Positions 52,429 through 58,406 of a DNA stretch of 58,406 bases are shown here, in pieces. The stretch spans positions 26,265 through 84,670 of the forward strand of contig JANREX010000073.1 of the NCBI GenBank assembly GCA_030758115.1, written 5' to 3'. The notes under the pieces are model-generated. The model saw only the letters and a program-made list of their open reading frames with translations. It had not been told where the DNA came from and made no database searches. The number at the start of each line of letters is the position of its first letter. Position 1 is the stretch's first letter. Origin of the DNA: Paracoccaceae bacterium. Its GTDB lineage: Bacteria > Pseudomonadota > Alphaproteobacteria > Rhodobacterales > Rhodobacteraceae. The position numbers were made by a program, and so were the translations under genes.

Positions 52429-53060
52429 TGATCGATCTCTACACCTGGACCACACCCAACGGGCGTAAGGTCTCGATCCTGCTGGAGGAACTTGGCCTGC
52501 CCTATACCGCCCATGCGGTGAACATCGGCAAGGACGAACAATTTGCGCCCGATTTCCTGAAAATCTCGCCCAACAACAAGATCCCCGCCATCGTGGATCA
52601 TGACACCGGCATCAGCCAGTTCGAATCCGGCGCGATCATGATCTACCTGGCCGAGAAGACCGGACAGTTCCTGCCGACCGAAGCCAAGGCCCGCGCCGCC
52701 GTGATGCAATGGCTGATGTGGCAGATGGGCGGCTTCGGCCCGATGCTGGGACAGGCGCATGTCTTCCTGAAGTTCAACCGTGGCCTGTCGCTACCCGCCG
52801 AGGAGCGTTTCGCCAAGGAAGCACAGCGGCTTTATGGCGTGCTCGACCGGCAGCTGGCCGATCATGCCTACGTGGCGGGCGACTATTCCATCGCCGACAT
52901 GGCGATCTTCCCCTGGGTCGCGCGCCATGACTGGCACGGGGTCGACCTGACCGCCTTCCCGAATGTGCTGCGCTGGTATCGCGCGATGGCCGAACGCCCC
53001 GCCGTGCAGCGCGGCTACCAGGTGCCCAGCGATGTGGGCCCGATCCCGATGCCCGCATGA
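52428..53060 (+). CDS. Glutathione S-transferase family protein (YfcG/Nu-like)
   Basis: 210 residues. The thioredoxin-like N-domain begins MIDLYTWTTPNGRKVSILLEELGLPY, as in Nu-class (YfcG/YghU-type) proteins, which have disulfide-bond reductase activity. It has the cis-proline segment NNKIPAIVD and the GSH-binding QFESGAIMIYLA. The helical C-domain contains the N-capping region GDYSIADMAIFPW. Tight coupling to both neighbours suggests a catabolic role such as glutathione-dependent isomerisation, cleavage or ether-bond opening, rather than general detoxification (inference). Confidence 0.92.
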   Translation: MIDLYTWTTPNGRKVSILLEELGLPYTAHAVNIGKDEQFAPDFLKISPNNKIPAIVDHDTGISQFESGAIMIYLAEKTGQFLPTEAKARAAVMQWLMWQMGGFGPMLGQAHVFLKFNRGLSLPAEERFAKEAQRLYGVLDRQLADHAYVAGDYSIADMAIFPWVARHDWHGVDLTAFPNVLRWYRAMAERPAVQRGYQVPSDVGPIPMPA

Positions 53061-53797
53061 CCGCGCGCACGATCATCGTCACCGGTGCGGGCAGCGGCAT
53101 CGGCCGCGCCACCGCGCGTCTGGCCCTGTCGCAGGGCTGGCGCGTGGCGCTGCTGGGTCGGCGCGCCGAGGCGCTGGCCGACAGCGCCGAGGGGCATGCA
53201 AACGCCCTTGTCCTGCCCTGCGACGTGACGGACGAGGCCGCGATTGACGCGGCCTTCGACACCGTCATGCAGCACTGGGGCCGCATCGACGTGCTGTTCA
53301 ACAACGCGGGCCGCAACCTTGGGGCAGACACGCCCGACCTGATCGCGCCCGATGATTTCCGCGCCGTGCTGGACGTGAACGTGACGGGCGTGTTCCTGTG
53401 CGCCCGCGCGGCCTTTGCGCGGATGCGCGCGCAGAACCCGCAGGGCGGGCGCATCATCAACAACGGCTCGATTTCCGCCCATGCCCCGCGCCCCGGCACC
53501 ATCGCCTATACGGCGGCGAAACATGCCGTCACCGGCATGACCCGCGCGCTGTCGCTGGATGGGCGGCCCTTCGGGATTGCCTGCGGGCAGATCGACATCG
53601 GCAATGCCCGCTCGGGCATGGCCGACCGCATGGCCAAGGGGGTGATGCAGGCCGATGGCAGTGTCCGCCCCGAGGCGATGATCGACGTCTCGGTCGTGGC
53701 CGACAGCGTGATGCACATGGCCAGCCTGCCCGATGGCGCGAATGTGCAGTTCCTGACGGTCATGCCCACGACCATGCCCTTCATCGGACGCGGATAA
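53057..53797 (+). CDS. SDR family oxidoreductase
   Basis: 246 residues. TGAGSGIG cofactor motif near residue 8, FNNAGRN, catalytic YTAAKHA, and a C-terminal VQFLTVMPTTMPFIGRG instead of the more common DGG ending. It overlaps the GST gene by ATGA. It probably oxidises an alcohol or reduces a ketone within the same pathway as the flanking flavoprotein and hydroxyacid dehydrogenase. Confidence 0.9.
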   Translation: MTARTIIVTGAGSGIGRATARLALSQGWRVALLGRRAEALADSAEGHANALVLPCDVTDEAAIDAAFDTVMQHWGRIDVLFNNAGRNLGADTPDLIAPDDFRAVLDVNVTGVFLCARAAFARMRAQNPQGGRIINNGSISAHAPRPGTIAYTAAKHAVTGMTRALSLDGRPFGIACGQIDIGNARSGMADRMAKGVMQADGSVRPEAMIDVSVVADSVMHMASLPDGANVQFLTVMPTTMPFIGRG

Positions 53798-53809
53798 GGA
53801 ACACCCAAG

Positions 53810-54754
53810 ATGACACAGGTCCTCAGCATCGGCACCTATGCCGCCATGGATGCCCAAGCCCTGCGCGCCGAATTCGGCGGCCCGGAACTGCCCGCGCTTG
53901 CCGATCTGGACAGCCTGCCGCAAGCGGTGCGTGACGCGGTCACCGCCATGGCCTGCAAAAGCCACGAAGCCATCGGCCCCGCCCAGATGGACAAGCTGCC
54001 CAACCTCAAGCTGATCGCCCGCTACGGCGTGGGCTACGAGGCGGTGGACCTGTCCGCCGCCGCCGCGCGCGGCATTGTCGTGACCAATACCCCCGATGTG
54101 CTGAACGACGATGTGGCCGATCTGGCCGTTGCGCTGTGGCTGGGCCTGCTGCGCGAGGTCGAGCGCGGCATCGCCAATGTGCGCAGCGGCGATTGGGCCA
54201 ATGGCGGGCCACCGCTGGCGCGCAAGGCCACGGGGCGACGCATCGGCATCCTTGGAATGGGCCGGATCGGGCGCGAACTGGCCGACCGGCTGGCCGCCTT
54301 CAAATGCGCGGTGCATTACAGCGCCCGCAACCCCAAGGACACGCCGCAGTGCTGGCAGTTCCACGACAACGCCCTGTCGCTGGCCACGGCGGTCGACGAT
54401 CTCTTCGTCACCGTCGTCGGCGGGCCCGAGACCGAGAACCTGATCAACACCGAAGTACTGGCGGCGCTGGGCGCGGACGGGCATCTGATCAACCTGTCGC
54501 GCGGCAGCGTGGTGGACGAGGACGCGTTGCTGGCAGCCCTCGATGCCCGCACGATCCGTGGCGCGGGGCTTGATGTCTTTCGCAATGAACCCCGCCCCGA
54601 TCCGCGCCTGGTCTCGCGCGCCGATGTGTTGCCCCTGCCCCATATCGGCACCGCCACGATAGAGACCCGCACCCAGATGGGCGCGTTGCAGCGCGCCAAT
54701 ATCCGTGCCTTTCTTGACGGCAAGCCCGCCCTCACCCCCGTGCCCATGGGCTAG
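53810..54754 (+). CDS. D-isomer-specific 2-hydroxyacid dehydrogenase family protein
   Basis: 314 residues. NAD(P) motif ILGMGRIGRE, with catalytic Arg in SRGSVVDEDAL, Glu in DVFRNEPRPD, and His in LPHIGTATIETR. The family interconverts 2-oxo and D-2-hydroxy acids (glyoxylate/hydroxypyruvate reductase-like). The start follows AAGGA, 12 bp after the SDR gene. Together with the flavoprotein at 50980 it gives the operon both directions of 2-oxo/2-hydroxy acid redox chemistry. Confidence 0.92.
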   Translation: MTQVLSIGTYAAMDAQALRAEFGGPELPALADLDSLPQAVRDAVTAMACKSHEAIGPAQMDKLPNLKLIARYGVGYEAVDLSAAAARGIVVTNTPDVLNDDVADLAVALWLGLLREVERGIANVRSGDWANGGPPLARKATGRRIGILGMGRIGRELADRLAAFKCAVHYSARNPKDTPQCWQFHDNALSLATAVDDLFVTVVGGPETENLINTEVLAALGADGHLINLSRGSVVDEDALLAALDARTIRGAGLDVFRNEPRPDPRLVSRADVLPLPHIGTATIETRTQMGALQRANIRAFLDGKPALTPVPMG

Positions 54755-54862
54755 CGGCCCGCGCCGCGCACCCTTGCGCCGCACCGCGCGCGCGGCTATC
54801 CGAAACATCAGGCGCGCGCCACAGGGGCGGGCGCATCCACCGCCCTTTCGAAAGGACAGCCC

Positions 54863-55207
54863 ATGATCGAACGTATCGGAACCGGCCCGCGCATGAGCGC
54901 GATCGTCAAGCACAACGGCACCATCTACCTGGCCGGACAGGTGGGCGAAGGCGCCACGGTGGCAGAACAGACCGCAGATTGCCTGCGCCAGGTGGACGAG
55001 TTGCTGGCCAAGGCCGGCAGCGACAAGACGCATATCCTGCAGACCATCATCTGGCTGGCCGACATGGCCGATTTCGCCGAGATGAACGCCGTCTGGGACA
55101 GCTGGGTGCCCCAGGGCCACACCCCCGCCCGCGCCACCGGCGAGGCCAAGCTGGCCGCGCCGAAATACCGCGTCGAAATCATCGTGACCGCCGCCGAAAA
55201 GGCCTGA
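54863..55207 (+). CDS. RidA/YjgF family protein
   Basis: 114 residues. NGTIYLAGQVGEGATVAEQTADCLRQVDELLAKAG is the family core; the active-site arginine is present in TPARATGEAKL, followed by YRVEIIVTAA. RidA proteins deaminate reactive enamine/imine intermediates. It is 108 bp after the hydroxyacid dehydrogenase, with a good AAAGGA site, and is followed by a terminator, so it is probably the last gene of the operon. Confidence 0.92.
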   Translation: MIERIGTGPRMSAIVKHNGTIYLAGQVGEGATVAEQTADCLRQVDELLAKAGSDKTHILQTIIWLADMADFAEMNAVWDSWVPQGHTPARATGEAKLAAPKYRVEIIVTAAEKA

Positions 55208-55239
55208 TCCGGGGCTTGTCACGTCCAGAACAAACCGCA

Positions 55240-55289
55240 GGCGCCGCCATCTTTCTGCCACAATGCAGACACGGCGGCGCCCTTTTGTT
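55240..55289 (+). terminator. Rho-independent terminator after the RidA gene
   Basis: GGCGCCGCC (55240-55248) pairs perfectly with GGCGGCGCC (55273-55281); a second stem TCTGC/GCAGA sits inside the loop. CTTTTGTT follows. It closes the operon that starts at 49292. Confidence 0.65.
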
Positions 55290-55369
55290 GCGTCATCCTG
55301 CTTTGGTTAACAAGTTTTCACGCCTCGGGGTCCACCAGGACCGTCAGGGGCCCACGGCAGGACAAGATC

Positions 55370-55504
55370 ATGGCGCAATCTGCAAGACCGCACCCACAGC
55401 CAAAGCCCCAGACCCGGCCGCAGCCGACCCCGGCGCCCGTCAAGGCCTCGACCGGCACCGCGACAGGCCAGAACCCGGTCTTTACCGACTTCGCCAGCAT
55501 CTGA
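55370..55504 (+). CDS. Small Pro/Gln-rich hypothetical ORF
   Basis: 44 codons, starting MAQSARPHPQPKPQ and ending FTDFASI, with AGGA seven bases before the ATG. The N-terminal half is Pro/Gln/Lys-rich, the last ten residues are hydrophobic/aromatic. I recognise no family. It lies alone in a 355-bp gap between the RidA terminator and the TfoX-like gene; the rest of the gap shows nothing else clear. It may be non-coding. Confidence 0.3.
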   Translation: MAQSARPHPQPKPQTRPQPTPAPVKASTGTATGQNPVFTDFASI

Positions 55505-55562
55505 CAGCCCGCCGCACCGACAGGGGCGTGACAGCGCGGCATCGCGCTGGCACAGTCATGGC

Positions 55563-55907
55563 ATGACCACCCCCGTCACCACGATTCCCAACATCGGCCC
55601 TGCCTTCGCGCGCGATCTGGCGCGGGCGGGCATCACCACGGCCGAAGAGTTGCGCGCCCTTGGTCCCGATACCGCCTACGGCCGGATGATCGCCGCCGGG
55701 GTGCGTCCGCATTTCATCGGCTACTACGTGCTGGTCATGGCCCTTCAGGGGCGGCCCTGGAACGATTGCAAGGGCGCGGAAAAAGCGGCCCTGCGCGTCC
55801 GTTTCGACGCGCTGAAAAGCACCCATGACGATGTGGACCTGCGCCATCTGGAAGCGGTGCTCGACGCCATCGGGGTCGTGACCCCGGACCGCATCGCACG
55901 GCGCTGA
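55563..55907 (+). CDS. TfoX/Sxy C-terminal domain protein
   Basis: 114 residues starting IPNIGPAFARDLARAGITTAEELRALG, the helix-hairpin-helix-like TfoX C-terminal domain (competence regulator Sxy family). The N-terminal TfoX domain is missing, as in many alphaproteobacterial stand-alone versions. Function unproven: Sxy proteins co-activate competence genes in gammaproteobacteria, but the domain alone resembles helix-hairpin-helix DNA-binding modules. Monocistronic, convergent with ndk. Confidence 0.85.
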   Translation: MTTPVTTIPNIGPAFARDLARAGITTAEELRALGPDTAYGRMIAAGVRPHFIGYYVLVMALQGRPWNDCKGAEKAALRVRFDALKSTHDDVDLRHLEAVLDAIGVVTPDRIARR

Positions 55908-55916
55908 GCAAAGCAA

Positions 55917-55942
55917 AAGGGGGCGCATCGCTGCACCCCCTT
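55917..55942. terminator. Probable terminator between TfoX-like gene and ndk
   Basis: AAGGGGG (55917-55923) and CCCCCTT (55936-55942) form a stem flanked by an A-rich left side (GCAAAGCAAAA). It lies between two convergent genes. The T tract is short on either side. Confidence 0.5.
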
Positions 55943-55967
55943 CCCTGTCCGTCTCAAGCTGGAAAGA

Positions 55968-56390
55968 TCAGCCGACCAGTTCCAGACCCGCGAAGAAATA
56001 GGCGATTTCCTCGGCTGCGGTTTCCGGCGCGTCCGACCCGTGGACCGAGTTCTCGCCCTTGGAAATCGCGAAATCCTTGCGGATCGTGCCTTCGGCGGCT
56101 TCTGCCGGATCGGTGGCGCCCATCACGCCGCGATAGGTGGCGATGGCGTCTTCGCCTTCCAGAACCTGCACGACGACCGGCTCGGAGGCCATGAACTCGC
56201 ACAGCTCGTCATAGAAGGGGCGCGCGGCATGCACGGCATAGAACTGACCGGCCTGTGCCTTGGTCATGTGGATGCGCTTCTGCGCGATGATGCGCAGGCC
56301 CGCTGCTTCGATCTTGGCGTTGATCGCGCCGGTCAGGTTACGCTTGGTGGCGTCGGGCTTGATGATGGAAAAGGTGCGCTGAATGGCCAT
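55968..56390 (-). CDS. ndk: Nucleoside diphosphate kinase
   Basis: 140 residues, full length. Catalytic H117 in NSVHGSDA, start [18 protein letters not shown], and the KPDA and GATDPAEA motifs are intact. It transfers the gamma-phosphate between nucleoside triphosphates and diphosphates. The ATG at 56390 follows AGAGCAACC; the frame is open further upstream but that part is not coding. The gene stands alone. Confidence 0.97.
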   Translation of the reverse strand: MAIQRTFSIIKPDATKRNLTGAINAKIEAAGLRIIAQKRIHMTKAQAGQFYAVHAARPFYDELCEFMASEPVVVQVLEGEDAIATYRGVMGATDPAEAAEGTIRKDFAISKGENSVHGSDAPETAAEEIAYFFAGLELVG

Positions 56391-56526
56391 GTCGGTTGCT
56401 CTTTCTGTCTGCGGGGACGCGGGCCCCATGCCCCGTCCCGATCGAAATCGCCGCGCTCGTATCATGCCCCCCGACTGTTGAAAAGGCGTGATTGACCCTG
56501 CCCGCAGCTTCGGGCATGGGAGGGCC

Positions 56527-58377
56527 ATGTTACGCATCACCGATCTTACCTTCAACATCGAAGGCCGCCCGCTGTTCGAGGCCGCCTCGGCCACCATCCC
56601 GACAGGCCACAAGGTGGGCCTGATCGGCCGCAATGGCGCGGGCAAAACCACGCTGTTCAAGCTGATCCGGGGTGAATTGCCGCTGGAAGGCGGCACCATC
56701 TCGTTGCCCGCCCGCGCCCGCATCGGCGGTGTCGCGCAGGAGGTGCCGGGCAACGAGGTGTCGCTGCTGGACACGGTGCTGGCCGCCGATACCGAACGCG
56801 CGGCCCTGCTGCACGAGGCCGAAACCGCCACCGACCCCGCGCGCATCGCCGAAGTGCAGACGCGCCTTGCCGATATCGACGCCTGGTCGGCCGAGGCGCG
56901 CGCCTCCTCGATCCTGCGGGGCCTGGGCTTTGATGCGGCCGAACAGCTGATGCCCTGCTCGGCCTTCTCGGGGGGCTGGCGGATGCGCGTCGCGCTGGCG
57001 GCGGTGCTCTTCTCGCAGCCCGATTACCTGCTGCTGGACGAACCGACCAACTACCTCGACCTCGAAGGGGCGCTCTGGCTGGAAAACTACCTGGTCAAAT
57101 ATCCCCATACGGTGCTGATCATCAGCCATGACCGCGAATTGCTGAACCGCGCGGTCGGCGGCATCCTGCATCTGGAAGACCGCAAGCTGACCTATTACTC
57201 GGGCAACTATGACCAGTTCGCCCGCCAACGCGCCGCCCAACGCGCGGTTCTGACCGCCGCCGCCAAGAAGCAGGACGCCCGCCGCGCCCATCTGCAAAGC
57301 TTCGTGGACCGGTTCAAGGCCAAGGCCAGCAAGGCCAAGCAGGCCCAGTCCCGCGTCAAGATGCTGGAAAAGATGGAAACCATCCGCGCGCCCGAAGATG
57401 CCGCGCGCACCGTCTTTTCCTTCCCCGAGCCTGAGGAGCTGTCGCCCCCCATCATCTCGATCGAGAATGGCAGCGTGGGCTATGGCGACACGGTCGTGTT
57501 GCGCAACCTCAACCTGCGCATCGACCAGGATGACCGGATCGCGCTTCTGGGCAAGAACGGTCAGGGCAAGTCGACCCTGTCGAAGCTTCTGTCGGGGCGT
57601 CTGGCGGCGATGGGCGGCAAGACCACGCAATCCAGCAAGCTGCGCATCGGCTTTTTCGCCCAGCACCAGGTGGATGAACTGCGGGTCGAGGAAACGCCGC
57701 TGCAGCACCTGCTGCGCGAACGCCCGGCCGAAGGTCAGGCCAAGCTGCGCGCGCGTCTGGCAGGCTTCGGCCTTGGCGCCGCGCAGGCCGAGACCGAGGT
57801 GGGCCGCCTGTCAGGTGGGCAGAAGGCCCGCCTGTCGCTTTTGCTGGCCACCCTGCCCGCGCCGCATCTGCTGATCCTCGACGAGCCGACCAACCACCTC
57901 GATATCGAGAGCCGCGAGGCGCTGGTCGAGGCGCTGACCGCCTATTCCGGCGCCGTGATCCTTGTCAGCCATGACATGCACCTTCTGTCGATGGTGGCCG
58001 ACCGGCTGTGGCTGGTCTCGGACGGGACCGTGCGCCCCTATGAGGAAGACCTTGAAACCTATCGGAAAATGCTGCTGCAATCCGATGCGCCCGCGCGCAA
58101 GGACAAGGACAAGCCCCGCGAAGCCGCGCCCAAACCCAGCCGCGACCAGATCCTGGCCCTGCGCGCCGATGTGCGCAAATGCGAAGAGCGCGTGAACAAG
58201 CTCAACGAGATGGGCGACAAGCTGGCCAAGAAACTCGCCGACCCCAGGCTCTATGACGAGCGCAAGGACGAGCTGGTCGTCTGGCAGAAGAAATACGCCG
58301 AACTGCGCGAGGCGCTGGAGCGGGCCGAGGCCATGTGGATGACCGCATTGGAAAAACTGGAAAAGGCCGAGGCGTAA
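56527..58377 (+). CDS. ABC-F family ATP-binding cassette protein (Uup/YheS-like)
   Basis: 616-residue soluble protein with two ATPase domains. First: Walker [10 protein letters not shown] (34-42), signature [12 protein letters not shown], Walker [13 protein letters not shown]. Inter-domain linker with [20 protein letters not shown]. Second: [34 protein letters not shown] charged Lys/Glu-rich coiled-coil C-terminus (about 520-616). No membrane part. ABC-F proteins act on the ribosome exit site. Start at 56527 follows GGGAGGG; an earlier in-frame ATG lies at 56488. Confidence 0.94.
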   Translation: MLRITDLTFNIEGRPLFEAASATIPTGHKVGLIGRNGAGKTTLFKLIRGELPLEGGTISLPARARIGGVAQEVPGNEVSLLDTVLAADTERAALLHEAETATDPARIAEVQTRLADIDAWSAEARASSILRGLGFDAAEQLMPCSAFSGGWRMRVALAAVLFSQPDYLLLDEPTNYLDLEGALWLENYLVKYPHTVLIISHDRELLNRAVGGILHLEDRKLTYYSGNYDQFARQRAAQRAVLTAAAKKQDARRAHLQSFVDRFKAKASKAKQAQSRVKMLEKMETIRAPEDAARTVFSFPEPEELSPPIISIENGSVGYGDTVVLRNLNLRIDQDDRIALLGKNGQGKSTLSKLLSGRLAAMGGKTTQSSKLRIGFFAQHQVDELRVEETPLQHLLRERPAEGQAKLRARLAGFGLGAAQAETEVGRLSGGQKARLSLLLATLPAPHLLILDEPTNHLDIESREALVEALTAYSGAVILVSHDMHLLSMVADRLWLVSDGTVRPYEEDLETYRKMLLQSDAPARKDKDKPREAAPKPSRDQILALRADVRKCEERVNKLNEMGDKLAKKLADPRLYDERKDELVVWQKKYAELREALERAEAMWMTALEKLEKAEA

Positions 58378-58388
58378 GCCCGGCCTTT
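58362..58388 (+). terminator. Probable terminator overlapping the ABC-F stop codon
   Basis: AAAGGCCG (58362-58369) and CGGCCTTT (58381-58388) form a perfect 8-bp stem with the stop codon in the loop, followed by CCTCTTGT. The T tract is imperfect. Confidence 0.5.
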
Positions 58389-58406
58389 CCTCTTGTCGCC
58401 CCCCTC

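Noticed and set aside
53015-55261. Open frame of about 748 codons on the - strand opposite SDR, hydroxyacid dehydrogenase and RidA genes
   Set aside because: Crosses several clear + strand genes and their spacers; composition typical of antisense frames.
56391-56846. Upstream extension of ndk
   Set aside because: The Ndk N-terminus [14 protein letters not shown] starts at 56390; the extension is antisense to the ABC-F gene start and low complexity.
1-58406. CRISPR array, tRNA or rRNA genes, insertion sequences, prophage
   Set aside because: No regularly spaced repeats, no cloverleaf or rRNA-like stretches, and no transposase, integrase or phage gene recognised on either strand.

Overview
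The window is a GC-rich, densely packed chromosomal stretch. Gene content and protein style (TRAP transporters, ABC operons led by GntR regulators, many ATGA stop/start overlaps, the one-carbon trio with a 'virulence factor' small protein) point to an alphaproteobacterium of the Rhodobacterales (Rhodobacteraceae/Paracoccaceae). This is inference from family recognition; there is no rRNA gene here. I see no tRNA, insertion sequence, prophage or CRISPR array.

Layout. (1) 1-4441: a sugar-acid locus with a TRAP substrate-binding protein cut by the left edge, an ApnO-like oxidoisomerase, and, divergently, a DUF1537 kinase followed by a RuBisCO-like protein. This matches the known D-apionate / 3-oxo-isoapionate route. 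A NarL-type response regulator follows. (2) 5342-7685: methyltetrahydrofolate methyltransferase, methylenetetrahydrofolate reductase and a small conserved protein. (3) 7925-9907: Ppx/GppA phosphatase and the rRNA methyltransferase RlmE. (4) 10231-14709: acyl-CoA dehydrogenase and SDR; divergently, a cytoplasmic BisC/TorA-type molybdoenzyme. (5) 14985-17348: a large surface protein with an autotransporter-like beta-barrel, behind an AT-rich promoter. (6) 17445-26229: a peptide-type ABC transporter with GntR regulator, gamma-glutamyltransferase and a DUF1028 protein. (7) 26516-28290: acetamidase/formamidase and SDR. (8) 28297-38401: an amide/urea-type ABC transporter whose last ATPase is fused in frame to an amidase, followed by a CoA ligase and a small monooxygenase-fold protein; a flotillin gene lies upstream. 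(9) 38716-39369: pyroglutamyl peptidase. (10) 39654-55207: a large catabolic region with a TAXI-type TRAP transporter, a Weimberg-like module (IlvD-type dehydratase, DapA-like enzyme, aldehyde dehydrogenase, RraA-like protein), an HpaI aldolase, a GntR regulator, and a six-gene + strand set headed by a thiamine-diphosphate enzyme. (11) 55563-58377: TfoX C-terminal protein, ndk and an ABC-F ATPase.

How it fits together. Most of the window is uptake plus first-step catabolism of plant- or peptide-derived small molecules. Five proteins hydrolyse C-N bonds or are suspected to (gamma-glutamyltransferase, DUF1028, acetamidase, amidase-signature enzyme, pyroglutamyl peptidase). The items I rate most worth a second look are the transporter-ATPase/amidase fusion, the RuBisCO-like protein that keeps nearly the whole RuBisCO active site, and a repeated 19-bp operator-like motif (TTGTAAA-N5-TTGACAA) that appears to tie the TAXI transporter to the thiamine-diphosphate enzyme operon 9.7 kb away.
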